Assembly (NCBI GenBank): GCA_000471045.1
Contig: KI301992.1
Coordinates: 870,568-934,567 of the forward strand
DNA: 64,000 nucleotides
Direction: 5' to 3'
Source: an actinobacterium LLX17
Lineage (GTDB): Bacteria; Actinomycetota; Actinomycetes; Propionibacteriales; Nocardioidaceae
Numbering within the stretch: the first letter of the stretch is position 1; every line of letters begins with the position of its first letter. The position numbers and the translations under genes were made by a program. Of this stretch, positions 47,101 to 54,366 are shown in pieces. Below the pieces are notes generated by a model. It worked only from the letters and a program-made list of their open reading frames with translations. It made no database searches and was not told where the DNA came from.

Positions 47101-47659
47101 CCGGGATGATGTCGTTGAGGTCGTGCTCGGAAACTGACTGGTCACCCAGCACCAACACACCCAGACGACTCCGCGGCACACCTTCGCCGTCCAACAGATC
47201 TGCGTAGGCGGCGATCTGCAGCAGAGCGGGCACCTTCGCGCTGCGCGCCAGCTTCGCGTCTTGCACCTGGTAGGTGCCGTCAGTCTGACGCACCATGAAG
47301 TCGGCCATGCCGCCGAAGCGTCCGTCGAACAGCGTGCCTTGGAAGAGCACATCAACACCTTGCTTCAGGTGATCGATCGTGCGTGCATGAGACTCAACGA
47401 GTATCGCGGGTGTGTAGGGATCAGGTCGGTCCAACTCGACAACTCCTGCGCCGTGTTGCGCGCGGAGACCTTCGAGCACGCGGGACTCGTGGACATCGCC
47501 CAGCACCGCAGCGCGCTCAAGCATCGCGTCGGCCTTGTGCTGGACGTCCGCGAGCCGTTCGAGCTTGACATCCACTCCCCGCAGCCAGGCAAACTCGCAA
47601 CTCGCATTAGCCGTAAGGTCGGACGGACTCAGCACGAAGCCGCCGTCCTTCGTCAGCAT
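44141..47659 (-). CDS. TM0106-type RecB nuclease / DEDD exonuclease / SF1 helicase fusion
   Basis: This 1172-residue protein has three parts. Residues 1-340 are a RecB-like nuclease with VQDAK and QIAAYADLL motifs and cysteines (SCEF near the N-terminus, CGACDWC near 255) suggesting a 4Fe-4S cluster. Residues 360-600 are an RNase H-like exonuclease with FFDFEGDPLW, YAPYEV and YNRYDCLSTW acidic motifs. The rest is a Dna2/Nam7-type SF1 helicase with GPPGTGKT near 800, VIDEAGQF, GDPQQLPQ and ISRGQW. The start at 47659 is preferred; GTGs just upstream are possible. It is the TM0106-family architecture, used for DNA end processing. Confidence 0.85.
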   Translation of the reverse strand: MLTKDGGFVLSPSDLTANASCEFAWLRGVDVKLERLADVQHKADAMLERAAVLGDVHESRVLEGLRAQHGAGVVELDRPDPYTPAILVESHARTIDHLKQGVDVLFQGTLFDGRFGGMADFMVRQTDGTYQVQDAKLARSAKVPALLQIAAYADLLDGEGVPRSRLGVLVLGDQSVSEHDLNDIIPVYRHRRAQLEDLLHRHLAQSEPVPWESPDVSVCGACDWCLDEIGHHRDVLLVAGLGRPQRTKLRASGIETIEQLAESTHPVAGLGSGTLENLRLQATLQLVSKPDGSEITTCLLNGGRAISLLPAPSDGDVFFDFEGDPLWTDDGTDWGLEYLWGVIEPDGEDGVFRKWWAHDRVQEKAALIDFLDYVVARRQMHPGMHVYHYAPYEVTALKRLVARHATHEDKLDDLLRANVFIDLYATVRRGIRVGTRSYSIKKLEPLYMGDQLRGELDNAADSIAEYQRFCDQVLAEPDAAEATLEGIADYNRYDCLSTWRLRDWLRSQVRSGATVTTPDSEAFGDLPATERIDELAPLVDALLAHVPDVARHERSNDQQAMAMLAASLGYHRRERKSFWWSYFERLVADVDEWPEPRDCFVVEEVELVDDWHRKQGDTLEKRRLRLYGRLDPATRIDGKSEYRLIYDEFPPGVVPDDPRGRCLGGSTKIEAIENIDEHRDALTVLESCKTLKRVVVATGWSELPMGLCVSGVIGTTSIDEALQALAREVLGLAPGMPMRAALDLLRRVPPRLDGGGLTGIEAAGSSEHALLDSVRRLDRSYLAVQGPPGTGKTYVGSRVVKQLVESGWKVGVVAQSHSVVEHFLRATIKAGLAPARVAKQKSAKEEPWLSPTDAKLRAFIAESGGCLVGGTPWDMTNRNRVQEEQLDLLVIDEAGQFSLANTLAAASSAQRVMLLGDPQQLPQVSQGTHPEPVDESALSWVANGQATMPPTHGYFLERTRRMHSALTEVDSNLSYEGRLHSQVDATDSRELTGMEPGLHPAPVTHHGNGVQSQEEADEVVRIVRMIAGETWRESVAAVPRPTSPADVLVVAPYNAQVSLIRATLDAAGLTDTRVGTVDKFQGQEAPVVIVSMTASSAADAPRGLDFLLNRNRLNVAISRGQWAAHVVHSPALADTMPATPHGIAELGAFLRTTTPMQDPGRYLSTSPVSSRS

Positions 47660-47672
47660 CACCACGAGCGCC

Positions 47673-48056
47673 TCAAAGTGACTCGTTGGCCGCGGCCAGG
47701 AGTTCGTTGAACCGGACCTTGACGTTCTTACGATTCTCACGGCGCGCCTTCGCCGATGGAAACGGAAGCTGAAGGCGGGTGCGAAGCGTGCGAAGCTCGT
47801 CGAGCGTCGTCTCCGCGAGCTGGAAGCGGTCAGAGTCCTTCGCTGTGTTCGTAGCAATCTCCTCGAAGGCGACGATCGCGAGGTCGATCTGCGAGAGCAG
47901 CTTCTGTGTGGGGTTCGAGCTCGCGAGACCTTGGACCATGTTGAGCGCCTTGGTCTGGTTCTCCGGACGCCCGATCCACCCGACGAGAGCGGCACCGGCC
48001 AGCTTCTTGGCATTTGGACCCAGGAACTTCGCGATGCCCGCCATGTTGTTCGCCAT
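47673..48056 (-). CDS. Small helical hypothetical protein
   Basis: This 127-residue protein is not recognised. It is helical throughout, with an Ala/Leu/Gly-rich N-terminus (AKKLAGAALVGWIG near 18-31) that could contact a membrane or another helix, and a basic C-terminal third (KARRENRKNVKVR). Its ATG overlaps the HAD gene stop by one base (TGATG), and the nuclease-helicase gene begins 13 bases after it. It is co-translated with its neighbours. No functional motif is seen. Confidence 0.7.
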   Translation of the reverse strand: MANNMAGIAKFLGPNAKKLAGAALVGWIGRPENQTKALNMVQGLASSNPTQKLLSQIDLAIVAFEEIATNTAKDSDRFQLAETTLDELRTLRTRLQLPFPSAKARRENRKNVKVRFNELLAAANESL

Positions 48057-49051
48057 CAGTGGTTGCCTTTCCCGAGACCTGAGAGGAACTGCTCGATCTG
48101 GTCGAGCTCCTCGGTGGACAGCCTGTCATCTACCGGTGTCGTCAGGTGGACGTTCGACTCAAGTGAGAACGACTCACGGACCTCGTCATCGATGTCGTGG
48201 TCGGTCCAGACGAACGGCGCGCGTCCGCCGACGAGGTGGTCGACGGCGATCTGGCCCTTCCAGAACGACATCGGCGACTCCTCCGCGCCCGGGTCCACGT
48301 GGGCCCACAAATGCCCCAGCCCGGTGTCGAGGGCGATCGCGAAGAGCGCGTGGCGTGGCAGGTCGGACATGAAGCGCAGGTCGAGGTCGAAGCGCTTGCG
48401 GAACGCCGAGATCCGCTCCACGACCGCGACGTCCACGTAGTAGTCGACGTCTTCGATCTCATAGACCCGTGCACCGTCGATCGGACGAGCGCTTACGAAC
48501 GTGCCGTCGCCCAAGAACCAGATCGGCCGGTGAGGGTGGTGGTCGCCCTCAGGGTTCATGCCGGCGGCGTCGCGCAGCAGGAAGCCCAGCACGCGGTACA
48601 TGTCCTCGGGCGTCAGTCCGCGGTCCTCGCGCGGGGCGACCAGCAGGTGGGGCATGCCGAGTGCCTGGTCGAGGAGGCCGTGCTTCTCGAGGTCGACCTC
48701 GTCGTCGGTCCACACGAACGACCGACCCTCGTGGGCGATGACCCGGTCGACCACCTCCGCCTTGTACCAGCGGCCGGTGTCGTCCTCGGGGATGTCGTAG
48801 GCGTGGAAGTCGTCCAGGCCGACCACCTTCGCGAACGACGTGCGGGCCTCCTGCTCCCACGTCGAGAGCCAGCGGATCTCGACGACCCCCGCACGGTGGC
48901 AGGCGTTGATCGTCTCCACCAGCTCGGGGGAGTAGTGGATGGTGAACGGGTGGTCCATGCAGACGGCCGTGGTCTGGACGAGGCCGTCAGCGGGCGCGAG
49001 CGCGTTGACGACGCCGTCGATGTCGAGGAACCAGATGGGTGGACGAGTCAT
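48056..49051 (-). CDS. Duplicated HAD-fold protein (RNA-repair type)
   Basis: This 331-residue protein contains two similar halves. The first (about 5-165) starts WFLDIDGVVN with the DxD nucleophile motif of HAD phosphatases, then RWLSTWEQEART and a FVWTDDEVD segment. The second (about 178-310) repeats the layout (WFLGDGTFVS, RFMSDLPRHA, FVWTDHDID) but has lost the DxD. HAD proteins of this kind occur in Swiss-Army-Knife RNA-repair loci. Only the first half should be catalytic. It overlaps both neighbours (ATGA, TGATG). Confidence 0.75.
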   Translation of the reverse strand: MTRPPIWFLDIDGVVNALAPADGLVQTTAVCMDHPFTIHYSPELVETINACHRAGVVEIRWLSTWEQEARTSFAKVVGLDDFHAYDIPEDDTGRWYKAEVVDRVIAHEGRSFVWTDDEVDLEKHGLLDQALGMPHLLVAPREDRGLTPEDMYRVLGFLLRDAAGMNPEGDHHPHRPIWFLGDGTFVSARPIDGARVYEIEDVDYYVDVAVVERISAFRKRFDLDLRFMSDLPRHALFAIALDTGLGHLWAHVDPGAEESPMSFWKGQIAVDHLVGGRAPFVWTDHDIDDEVRESFSLESNVHLTTPVDDRLSTEELDQIEQFLSGLGKGNH

Positions 49052-49839
49052 GCGATCTCCTGAAGGTGGTCGACCAAGGCGGCGACGCCCGTGGCCAGTC
49101 GGTCGATGCCGGCATCGTCGGCGACGCGCGGCGAGTGGGACAGCAGGTCGCGACGGACCTCGAGCATCAGCGATCTCACACGCGTGTCGGTCCCGTAGTG
49201 GCGGAGCGGGACGTACGTCCCGCCGAAGGGGGAGTCGAGCCCGACGTCACCGGTGGGCGTGACCGGGGCCAGGTGCTGCCGGGCAGCGTCGATGAGAGCG
49301 CTCGGTGTGTGAGTGACGTCGGTGCCGAGACACAGCTCGGGCCGCGGTCCGTCGGCGCGCAGCTCGTAGGGGAGCGGTGTCACCGGGAAGGAGTGCACGT
49401 CGAGGATGGTGGCCGCGCCTGTGCTGTCGAGCCGCTCCTGCACCAGCTCGGTGAGCGCCGCGGCGTAGGGCTCGAAGAACCGGTCGATCAGGTCGGGCGC
49501 CGGGTCGCGCAGGACGGCGCCACCGGACGTGCGCGTGTAGACCGCGCCCATGCCGACCGCGTTCATCTCCTCGCGATCGTCGGGGAACCGCTCGGGATCG
49601 ACGACCAGGCGCGAGCGCCGGTTGGCGAAGAGCCACGGCCGGCACCCGGACAGTGCCGCAGCGCGCTCGGCCAACCGGTCGGTGAACGCATCGGTCATTG
49701 CGTCCAGCTCCGCCGCCAGTGCGTCGTCGTCGAGCACGATGACGGCACGCACGTCGTCGGGGATGGACCGCGACGAGTGCGGCACGTGCAGCAGTACGCT
49801 CGACGACGGGTCGCCGGGGACGACCTCGAAGGCGTTCAC
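49048..49839 (-). CDS. N-formylglutamate amidohydrolase-like protein
   Basis: This 263-residue protein resembles FGase (HutG2 family): VLLHVPHSSRSIP near 15, a NRRSRLVVDPERFPDD stretch near 75, an ILDVHSFPV motif near 146, and a PFGGTYVP segment near 198. These are positions of zinc and substrate residues in the family. No histidine-degradation gene is nearby, so the substrate is likely another N-acyl or amide compound. The GTG start at 49839 overlaps the upstream stop by 4 bases, and its own stop overlaps the HAD gene by 4 bases. Confidence 0.82.
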   Translation of the reverse strand: MNAFEVVPGDPSSSVLLHVPHSSRSIPDDVRAVIVLDDDALAAELDAMTDAFTDRLAERAAALSGCRPWLFANRRSRLVVDPERFPDDREEMNAVGMGAVYTRTSGGAVLRDPAPDLIDRFFEPYAAALTELVQERLDSTGAATILDVHSFPVTPLPYELRADGPRPELCLGTDVTHTPSALIDAARQHLAPVTPTGDVGLDSPFGGTYVPLRHYGTDTRVRSLMLEVRRDLLSHSPRVADDAGIDRLATGVAALVDHLQEIA

Positions 49840-51317
49840 CGGCGTGCCCCTGCTGGCTCGAGGTCGGCGACCGCGTCCCACAGTCGGCCCGACCCGCGCA
49901 GTCCGGGCAACGCCTGCCGCATGGCAGCGCGCGCTTCTTCCAGGGACTGTCCACGCAGCATCCCGTAGGCCACGCCGACCGTCGGCGTGCGTTGCTGCGA
50001 CGCGACGCAGTGCAGGAACACCCGTCGCCCCTCGTCACGCAGCTCAGCCACGGCGCGCGCGGCCTGGGCGAGCGTGAACGCCAGGTGCGGGTTGTGGTCG
50101 GGACCGCCGCGATCGATTAGTCGCACCAGCACGTGGTCCTCCGGGGCGACACCCTCGGGCGCGACGTCGTCGGTCCCGATCCGGCACAGCGACACGATCG
50201 CGTCGCACCCGTGGTCGCGAGCGGTGTAGGTGCCGAGGACGACGCCGTCGTCGACCGGGTGAGGCACTGCGATCGGCCGCGCCTCGGTGTACTCCCAGGA
50301 CGTCATGCGGGGCGCGGTCGGCCAGCCCTGGCCCGTGACCTCGCCGCGGGTGGCGGTGAGGTGCGCCAGCGTCGTCAGGCCGCGGGCCCGGTGGCCGCCG
50401 TACCCGTGGATGCGGCGGGTCCACGACAGCGGCACCGCGGACTGACCCCAGTAGGCCCCGAGCAGCCCACCGGCGATCGCCGCCACCGTGTCGGTGTCGT
50501 CGCCCGTCCGCACCGCGTTCTTCGTCGCCTCGGCCAGGTGCTGGGCTTGGAACGACCCGCGTGACGGGTCCAGTTCCGGCACCGGCGTCCACGTGATGGC
50601 TGCCCACGCGGCCTGCAGGGCCCACACCGTGAATCCGTTGCGAGCGAAGGTGCGCGGGTCGACTCCGGTGGCCTCGTCGATCCAACCGGCCCATCGGTCG
50701 CGTCGCGACTCGGGCAGCAGGTCCAGGCCGGCCGCGACGTCGAGTCGTCCTTCGGTGACCGCGAGCCGCACGGCCTCGCTCCACAAGACCGCGGAGTCGC
50801 GGCCGAGCGGGTCCGCGTGGGTCAGGCGCGCCACGGCGGACGCGGCTGCCGCCGTGGCCCCGCGGTCGTCGAGCCACGTGAGTCCGACGATGGCCGTGCG
50901 CATGAGCGCACCGTTGCCGACCTGACCGGGCTGCGCCACCGCGAGGGCGTCGGAGGCGTCGCGCATGACCCGACCGACGCGGCCCGTGCCACCGCGTCGC
51001 GTCGCAGCGAACACGCGGCTGGTCTGCGCTCCGACGTCCTTTGACACCGCGGCCCAGGCGAGGAACCGCTCGGCGATCTCGTCGAGCGCGTCGTCGGAGG
51101 TCAGGTCCGCGCCGGTGCGGGAGACCTCGGCGATGCACACGGCCATCGCGGTGTCGTCGCTGTACTCGGCCGGGTCGAACCCGAACGGGCCACCGCCGGT
51201 CATCTGCGGCTCGAACGTGTCGGGGAGCGCCGGACCGAACTCGTACGGCACGCCCAGGGCATCGCCGCAGGCCTGGCCGAGCAGGACGCCGGCTGCCCTG
51301 TCGGGGTGGTGGGTCAT
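49836..51317 (-). CDS. ADP-ribosylglycohydrolase fused to a phosphatase-like domain
   Basis: This 493-residue protein has an N-terminal DraG/ARH fold (about 5-320) with the expected acidic metal sites: GDALGVPYEF near 20, YSDDTAMAV near 55, GNGALMRTA near 137 and GDDTDTVAAIAGG near 270. ARH enzymes remove ADP-ribose from proteins or small molecules. The last 140 residues form a phosphatase-like domain with HCVASQQR, a C-x5-R P-loop (Cys near 445). ATGA overlaps join it to both neighbours. The fusion suggests removal of ADP-ribose and phosphate from one target, which is inference. Confidence 0.82.
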   Translation of the reverse strand: MTHHPDRAAGVLLGQACGDALGVPYEFGPALPDTFEPQMTGGGPFGFDPAEYSDDTAMAVCIAEVSRTGADLTSDDALDEIAERFLAWAAVSKDVGAQTSRVFAATRRGGTGRVGRVMRDASDALAVAQPGQVGNGALMRTAIVGLTWLDDRGATAAAASAVARLTHADPLGRDSAVLWSEAVRLAVTEGRLDVAAGLDLLPESRRDRWAGWIDEATGVDPRTFARNGFTVWALQAAWAAITWTPVPELDPSRGSFQAQHLAEATKNAVRTGDDTDTVAAIAGGLLGAYWGQSAVPLSWTRRIHGYGGHRARGLTTLAHLTATRGEVTGQGWPTAPRMTSWEYTEARPIAVPHPVDDGVVLGTYTARDHGCDAIVSLCRIGTDDVAPEGVAPEDHVLVRLIDRGGPDHNPHLAFTLAQAARAVAELRDEGRRVFLHCVASQQRTPTVGVAYGMLRGQSLEEARAAMRQALPGLRGSGRLWDAVADLEPAGARR

Positions 51318-51913
51318 GACAGCTCCTCGTCCATGCGGATCCGGCGGATGACGGCGCCGACGTCCAGGGAGTCCGCTGCGCGCCACTGTCGCAGCGCCCG
51401 GGTGTCAGCACGGCGGACGTCCGGCGTCGCGCCTGTCGCGAGGTGATGCCAGGCGAGGGCCTGCTCCGCGTACCAGACGTAGGCGATCGGACGGGCACGC
51501 CGAATCGCGTCCATGGCCTCGATGACGTCCCACCCGGCGTCAAGCAGTGCGGCGAGCCCGAGCGTCGGTCCGCGGTTGATCCCCATGTGGCAGTGGGTCA
51601 GCACCACGGCGTGTGGATCGGTGCGGGCGTCGCGGACGATGCCGACGGCGCGGTCGAACCAGACCGGCGCGATCGTCTGGCCGGCGTCGTCGATGCCGTG
51701 ATGGGTGTAGGCGACGGAGGGGACGCCGGACCAGTGCTCGGCGTCCGACCACTCGGCGCGGCAGTCGACCACGTGGGTGACGCCGAGCCGCACGAGCTCG
51801 TCACGTTGCTCGACGGCGACCGACGGGTCGGGTGAAAGGTCGCCCCCGATGAACAGCCAAGGGGTGACCGCGCTCGCGTTCGCGAGCTGCGGCCGGGGGA
51901 GTGTGGTGGTCAT
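51314..51913 (-). CDS. Dual-specificity protein-phosphatase-like protein
   Basis: This 199-residue protein has the C-x5-R signature THCHMGINRGP (Cys near 114) of dual-specificity phosphatases, an upstream HVVDCRAEW strand and a YVWYAEQALAWHH helix. It is clearly paralogous to the protein at 61428-62000, which shares most of these segments. Start 51913 is chosen for the gaggag ribosome site 7 bases upstream; an alternative Met at 51934 would give an ATGA overlap with the preceding gene. It is coupled to the ARH gene by ATGA. Confidence 0.85.
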   Translation of the reverse strand: MTTTLPRPQLANASAVTPWLFIGGDLSPDPSVAVEQRDELVRLGVTHVVDCRAEWSDAEHWSGVPSVAYTHHGIDDAGQTIAPVWFDRAVGIVRDARTDPHAVVLTHCHMGINRGPTLGLAALLDAGWDVIEAMDAIRRARPIAYVWYAEQALAWHHLATGATPDVRRADTRALRQWRAADSLDVGAVIRRIRMDEELS

Positions 51914-51930
51914 GTGGGTCTCCTCGGGGG

Positions 51931-52458
51931 TCATGACAAGGCCGACATGACGTCGGCCTGGATCTCGGCGGTCTGGACGGACACTGCGGCCGGGACCAAG
52001 TCCGCGGAGAGGTCGAGCGCGTCGACGTCGCACTCGGCGTCGCCGAAGATGCAGTCCTCCCAGCGCGTCCCGGCCTCCAGGTACTCGACGAGCGCCGCGT
52101 CGAGGGGGTCGACGATCTCGGACTGGCAGTCCGGCAGGACCGCCGGCACCTGGCGGGAGGCGATGGCGGCCGCCTGCAGCAATGACGAGTAGTCGTTGTA
52201 GCTGACCCCCGCTTCCACCACCGCGGCGACGGCCTGGACCGACTGGAGGTATGGCTCGGTGGCGTCGAGACAATCGCGGTTGGCCGCGAGAAGTGCCTGC
52301 TTCTCATCCTCCTTCTCCTGGGCTGCGCGCTCCTTGCGCTCGTCGCGCTCCTCCTGCGCGCGGGCATCGCGCTGCATGTCGACGACCACGGCGGTGATCG
52401 ATCCGCCCAGCACGATGATCGGGGCCGCGACGAGCGCGGCGATCTTGATGCGATTCAT
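51931..52458 (-). CDS. Membrane-anchored or exported hypothetical protein
   Basis: This 175-residue protein starts with a hydrophobic anchor or signal (MNRIKIAALVAAPIIVLGG) followed by a strongly charged Arg/Glu coiled-coil stretch (residues 30-55). The remaining domain has four cysteines (DCLDA, DCQSE, DCIFG, ECDVD) in two pairs, fitting disulphides outside the membrane. The family is not recognised. The ATG at 52458 follows caggag. It sits between the VWA and phosphatase genes in the operon; its role is unknown. Confidence 0.65.
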   Translation of the reverse strand: MNRIKIAALVAAPIIVLGGSITAVVVDMQRDARAQEERDERKERAAQEKEDEKQALLAANRDCLDATEPYLQSVQAVAAVVEAGVSYNDYSSLLQAAAIASRQVPAVLPDCQSEIVDPLDAALVEYLEAGTRWEDCIFGDAECDVDALDLSADLVPAAVSVQTAEIQADVMSALS

Positions 52459-52472
52459 GAGTTCTCCTGAGA

Positions 52473-53756
52473 TTAGATGCGGCGGTCGCGCCGGCGGGAG
52501 CCGACGGCGGTGGCGGCGAACATGGCCTTCGAGGCGAAGGCGCGGTCCTCCATGGATCCGAGCTCGGTGACCTCGAGCTGTCGCAGTGCATCGGCGAGCT
52601 CGCCCTCCATCTCGGGGCGACGTTGCAACGGAACGGACGGCAGCTCCCGCTTGATGAGCCGGACCAGGCGGCGCAGGCTCCGGGCGGCGCCGAGCACGTC
52701 GCCCTTTGCGAGCTTGGCGGCCACTCGGCGCTTGCGGCGCTGCACTCGCTGGAACAGCAGCTCTGCCATGACCTCGCGGTCGACCACGGCAGGGGACTCG
52801 CCGGGACGGGAGACGTGGGCCCACACCGACGTCGAGACGCTGTACGTCTCGAGGTCGTCGGCCGATACCCACGTCAGGTGAATCCGCGCCACCTTGCGGC
52901 GTCCGGGACGCGTCGCCAGCGTGGGCTCGAACCGCATGACGAGTGAACGGACGTCGTCGGGACGCAGGCCGCCGAGCTCGATCTCAACGCCGTGCGCCGC
53001 CTCGTGCAGGGTGACGTGGTTGACCACCTCGACGTGGCGCATGGTGGTGCCGGTCTCGACCACGAGGCGGCAGCGAAGGTGTCGCTCGGCGACGAGGTCG
53101 CCGCACTCCTGACGGATCCGGCTCGCGGCGGTGTCGGCCTCGTTGGCGAAGTACTCCGCACCACCGCCGGCCTGCGAGACCGCGCCGAGGAGCTCCTCGT
53201 CGTAGCCCAGGCCCATGCCCAGCGTCGACGTGCTGACCCCGTCCTCGCGGAGGAAGCGGGCGGCGTGCCGTGCGAGCACGGCGTGGTCGACGACGCCGCG
53301 GTTGGCGTGCCCGTCGCTGACGAGCAGGACCCGCACCCCCTCGCGCCGGTCCAGCCGGGCAGCCTGACGCAGTCCTGCCGATAGGCCGGCAGCGAGGTCG
53401 GTGGATCCGCCAGGCTGCACCGCGTCGATGGCCGCGAGAGCCGTGGCACGGTCGCCGACGGGTCCGGCCGGCACGGCGACGTCGACCTGGTCGTCGAACA
53501 GCACGAGCCCGAAGGAGTCGTCGGGACGCATCCCGGTGACGACCTCCTGCAGTGCCATCTTGGCGTGGTCGAGCCGTTCACCGCTCATGGAGGCGCTGCG
53601 GTCCAGCACCACCACGAGGTGCGTGGCGTTGAGGCGCTCGGACGCTGGGGCTTCGGGGGCTGTGACGTCCACCAGGACGACGGCCGGCTCGGTGCGGAGG
53701 TTGTCGTCCTCCATCCAGCCGTGGCGGTCCTGGCCCAGTCGTGTCGTGATGTCCAT
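52473..53756 (-). CDS. VWA-domain protein, first gene of the Block B operon
   Basis: This 427-residue protein has a von Willebrand A domain (about 40-215) with an intact MIDAS site: DRSASMSG near 49 (DxSxS), a Thr in GGSTDL near 118 and an Asp in VSDGHANRG near 142. The C-terminal half is a beta-rich domain followed by a basic helical region (VQRRKRRVAAKLAKGD) and a short tail. VWA proteins usually scaffold metal-dependent protein contacts, as in ternary stress systems. The start at 53756 lies 34 bases beyond the promoter. It diverges from the XRE regulator. Confidence 0.85.
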   Translation of the reverse strand: MDITTRLGQDRHGWMEDDNLRTEPAVVLVDVTAPEAPASERLNATHLVVVLDRSASMSGERLDHAKMALQEVVTGMRPDDSFGLVLFDDQVDVAVPAGPVGDRATALAAIDAVQPGGSTDLAAGLSAGLRQAARLDRREGVRVLLVSDGHANRGVVDHAVLARHAARFLREDGVSTSTLGMGLGYDEELLGAVSQAGGGAEYFANEADTAASRIRQECGDLVAERHLRCRLVVETGTTMRHVEVVNHVTLHEAAHGVEIELGGLRPDDVRSLVMRFEPTLATRPGRRKVARIHLTWVSADDLETYSVSTSVWAHVSRPGESPAVVDREVMAELLFQRVQRRKRRVAAKLAKGDVLGAARSLRRLVRLIKRELPSVPLQRRPEMEGELADALRQLEVTELGSMEDRAFASKAMFAATAVGSRRRDRRI

Positions 53757-53766
53757 GTCGACCCCT

Positions 53767-53829
53767 TTGCGGTAGCGTATGCAACGAGCATAATGCTTGA
53801 GACCGACAGAATTACGCAAGGAGCATAAT
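53767..53829. promoter_or_regulatory. Shared divergent promoter with two palindromic operators
   Basis: Plus strand: -35 TTGCGG (53767-53772), 16-base spacer, -10 CATAAT (53789-53794). Minus strand: -35 TTGCGT (53814-53819), 18-base spacer, -10 CATTAT (53790-53795). The two -10 boxes coincide. Two dyads, TATGC-AACGA-GCATA (53778-53792) and TACGC-AAGGA-GCATA (53813-53827), are 35 bases apart and overlap these elements, so one regulator could control both directions. Confidence 0.65.
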
Positions 53830-53830
53830 C

Positions 53831-54307
53831 GTGTCAAGTGAGCGGAGCTTCGGACGTGTCGTGGTCGAGTTTCGGAACCGACGCGGAATGACCCGGTCGC
53901 AGCTGGCGGAGCGGGCCGAGCTGTCCTACCCGTACGTCTCCCAGATCGAGACCGGACTCCGGAAGCCCTCGCGCAAAGCGGCGGCCAAGCTGGCGGAGGC
54001 GCTCGGCGTGAGCGCCTTCGACCTCGAAGCGGCGATTCCGCGGGACGACAGCGATGACGACCAGAATCGCAGAGCTTCCGCGGCCGCAGACACGCTCATC
54101 TCGGGCGAGCCGATGGTCTTGGCGGCCATGGTGTCGCCCGCGCTCGAGCGCACCAGTGGCAGCTGGCGTCCGTCTTCCCGCGAGGACCTCGTGGCCCAGA
54201 TCGTCGACCTGCTCGAGGAGGTCGACGTCCAAGAGCGGCTCGACGTCCTGGCCGACGTGCAGAAGCTCGCAATGCGCCGGCTCATCGATCGCGGGGGAGC
54301 GTCGTAG
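53831..54307 (+). CDS. XRE-family helix-turn-helix regulator
   Basis: This 158-residue protein has an XRE domain at residues 8-66 (MTRSQLAERAELSYPYVSQI, then ETGLRKPSRKAAAKLAEAL), followed by a charged region and a C-terminal helix. The GTG start lies directly after the second palindrome, so the message would be nearly leaderless or the operator overlaps the initiation region. It is the obvious candidate to bind the two dyads and control both the VWA operon and the genes that follow it. Confidence 0.88.
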   Translation: MSSERSFGRVVVEFRNRRGMTRSQLAERAELSYPYVSQIETGLRKPSRKAAAKLAEALGVSAFDLEAAIPRDDSDDDQNRRASAAADTLISGEPMVLAAMVSPALERTSGSWRPSSREDLVAQIVDLLEEVDVQERLDVLADVQKLAMRRLIDRGGAS

Positions 54308-54366
54308 CGAATTTGTCGCCACATCGTTCTATGCTGCAAGCATCGGTTCGAACGAAGAGGTGGGTC

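Noticed and set aside
35028-53756. Block B as a DISARM or BREX system
   Set aside because: It has a PLD-SNF2 helicase and a methyltransferase, but no DrmA/DrmB-like DUF1998 protein and no PglZ or BrxC-type ATPase was seen.
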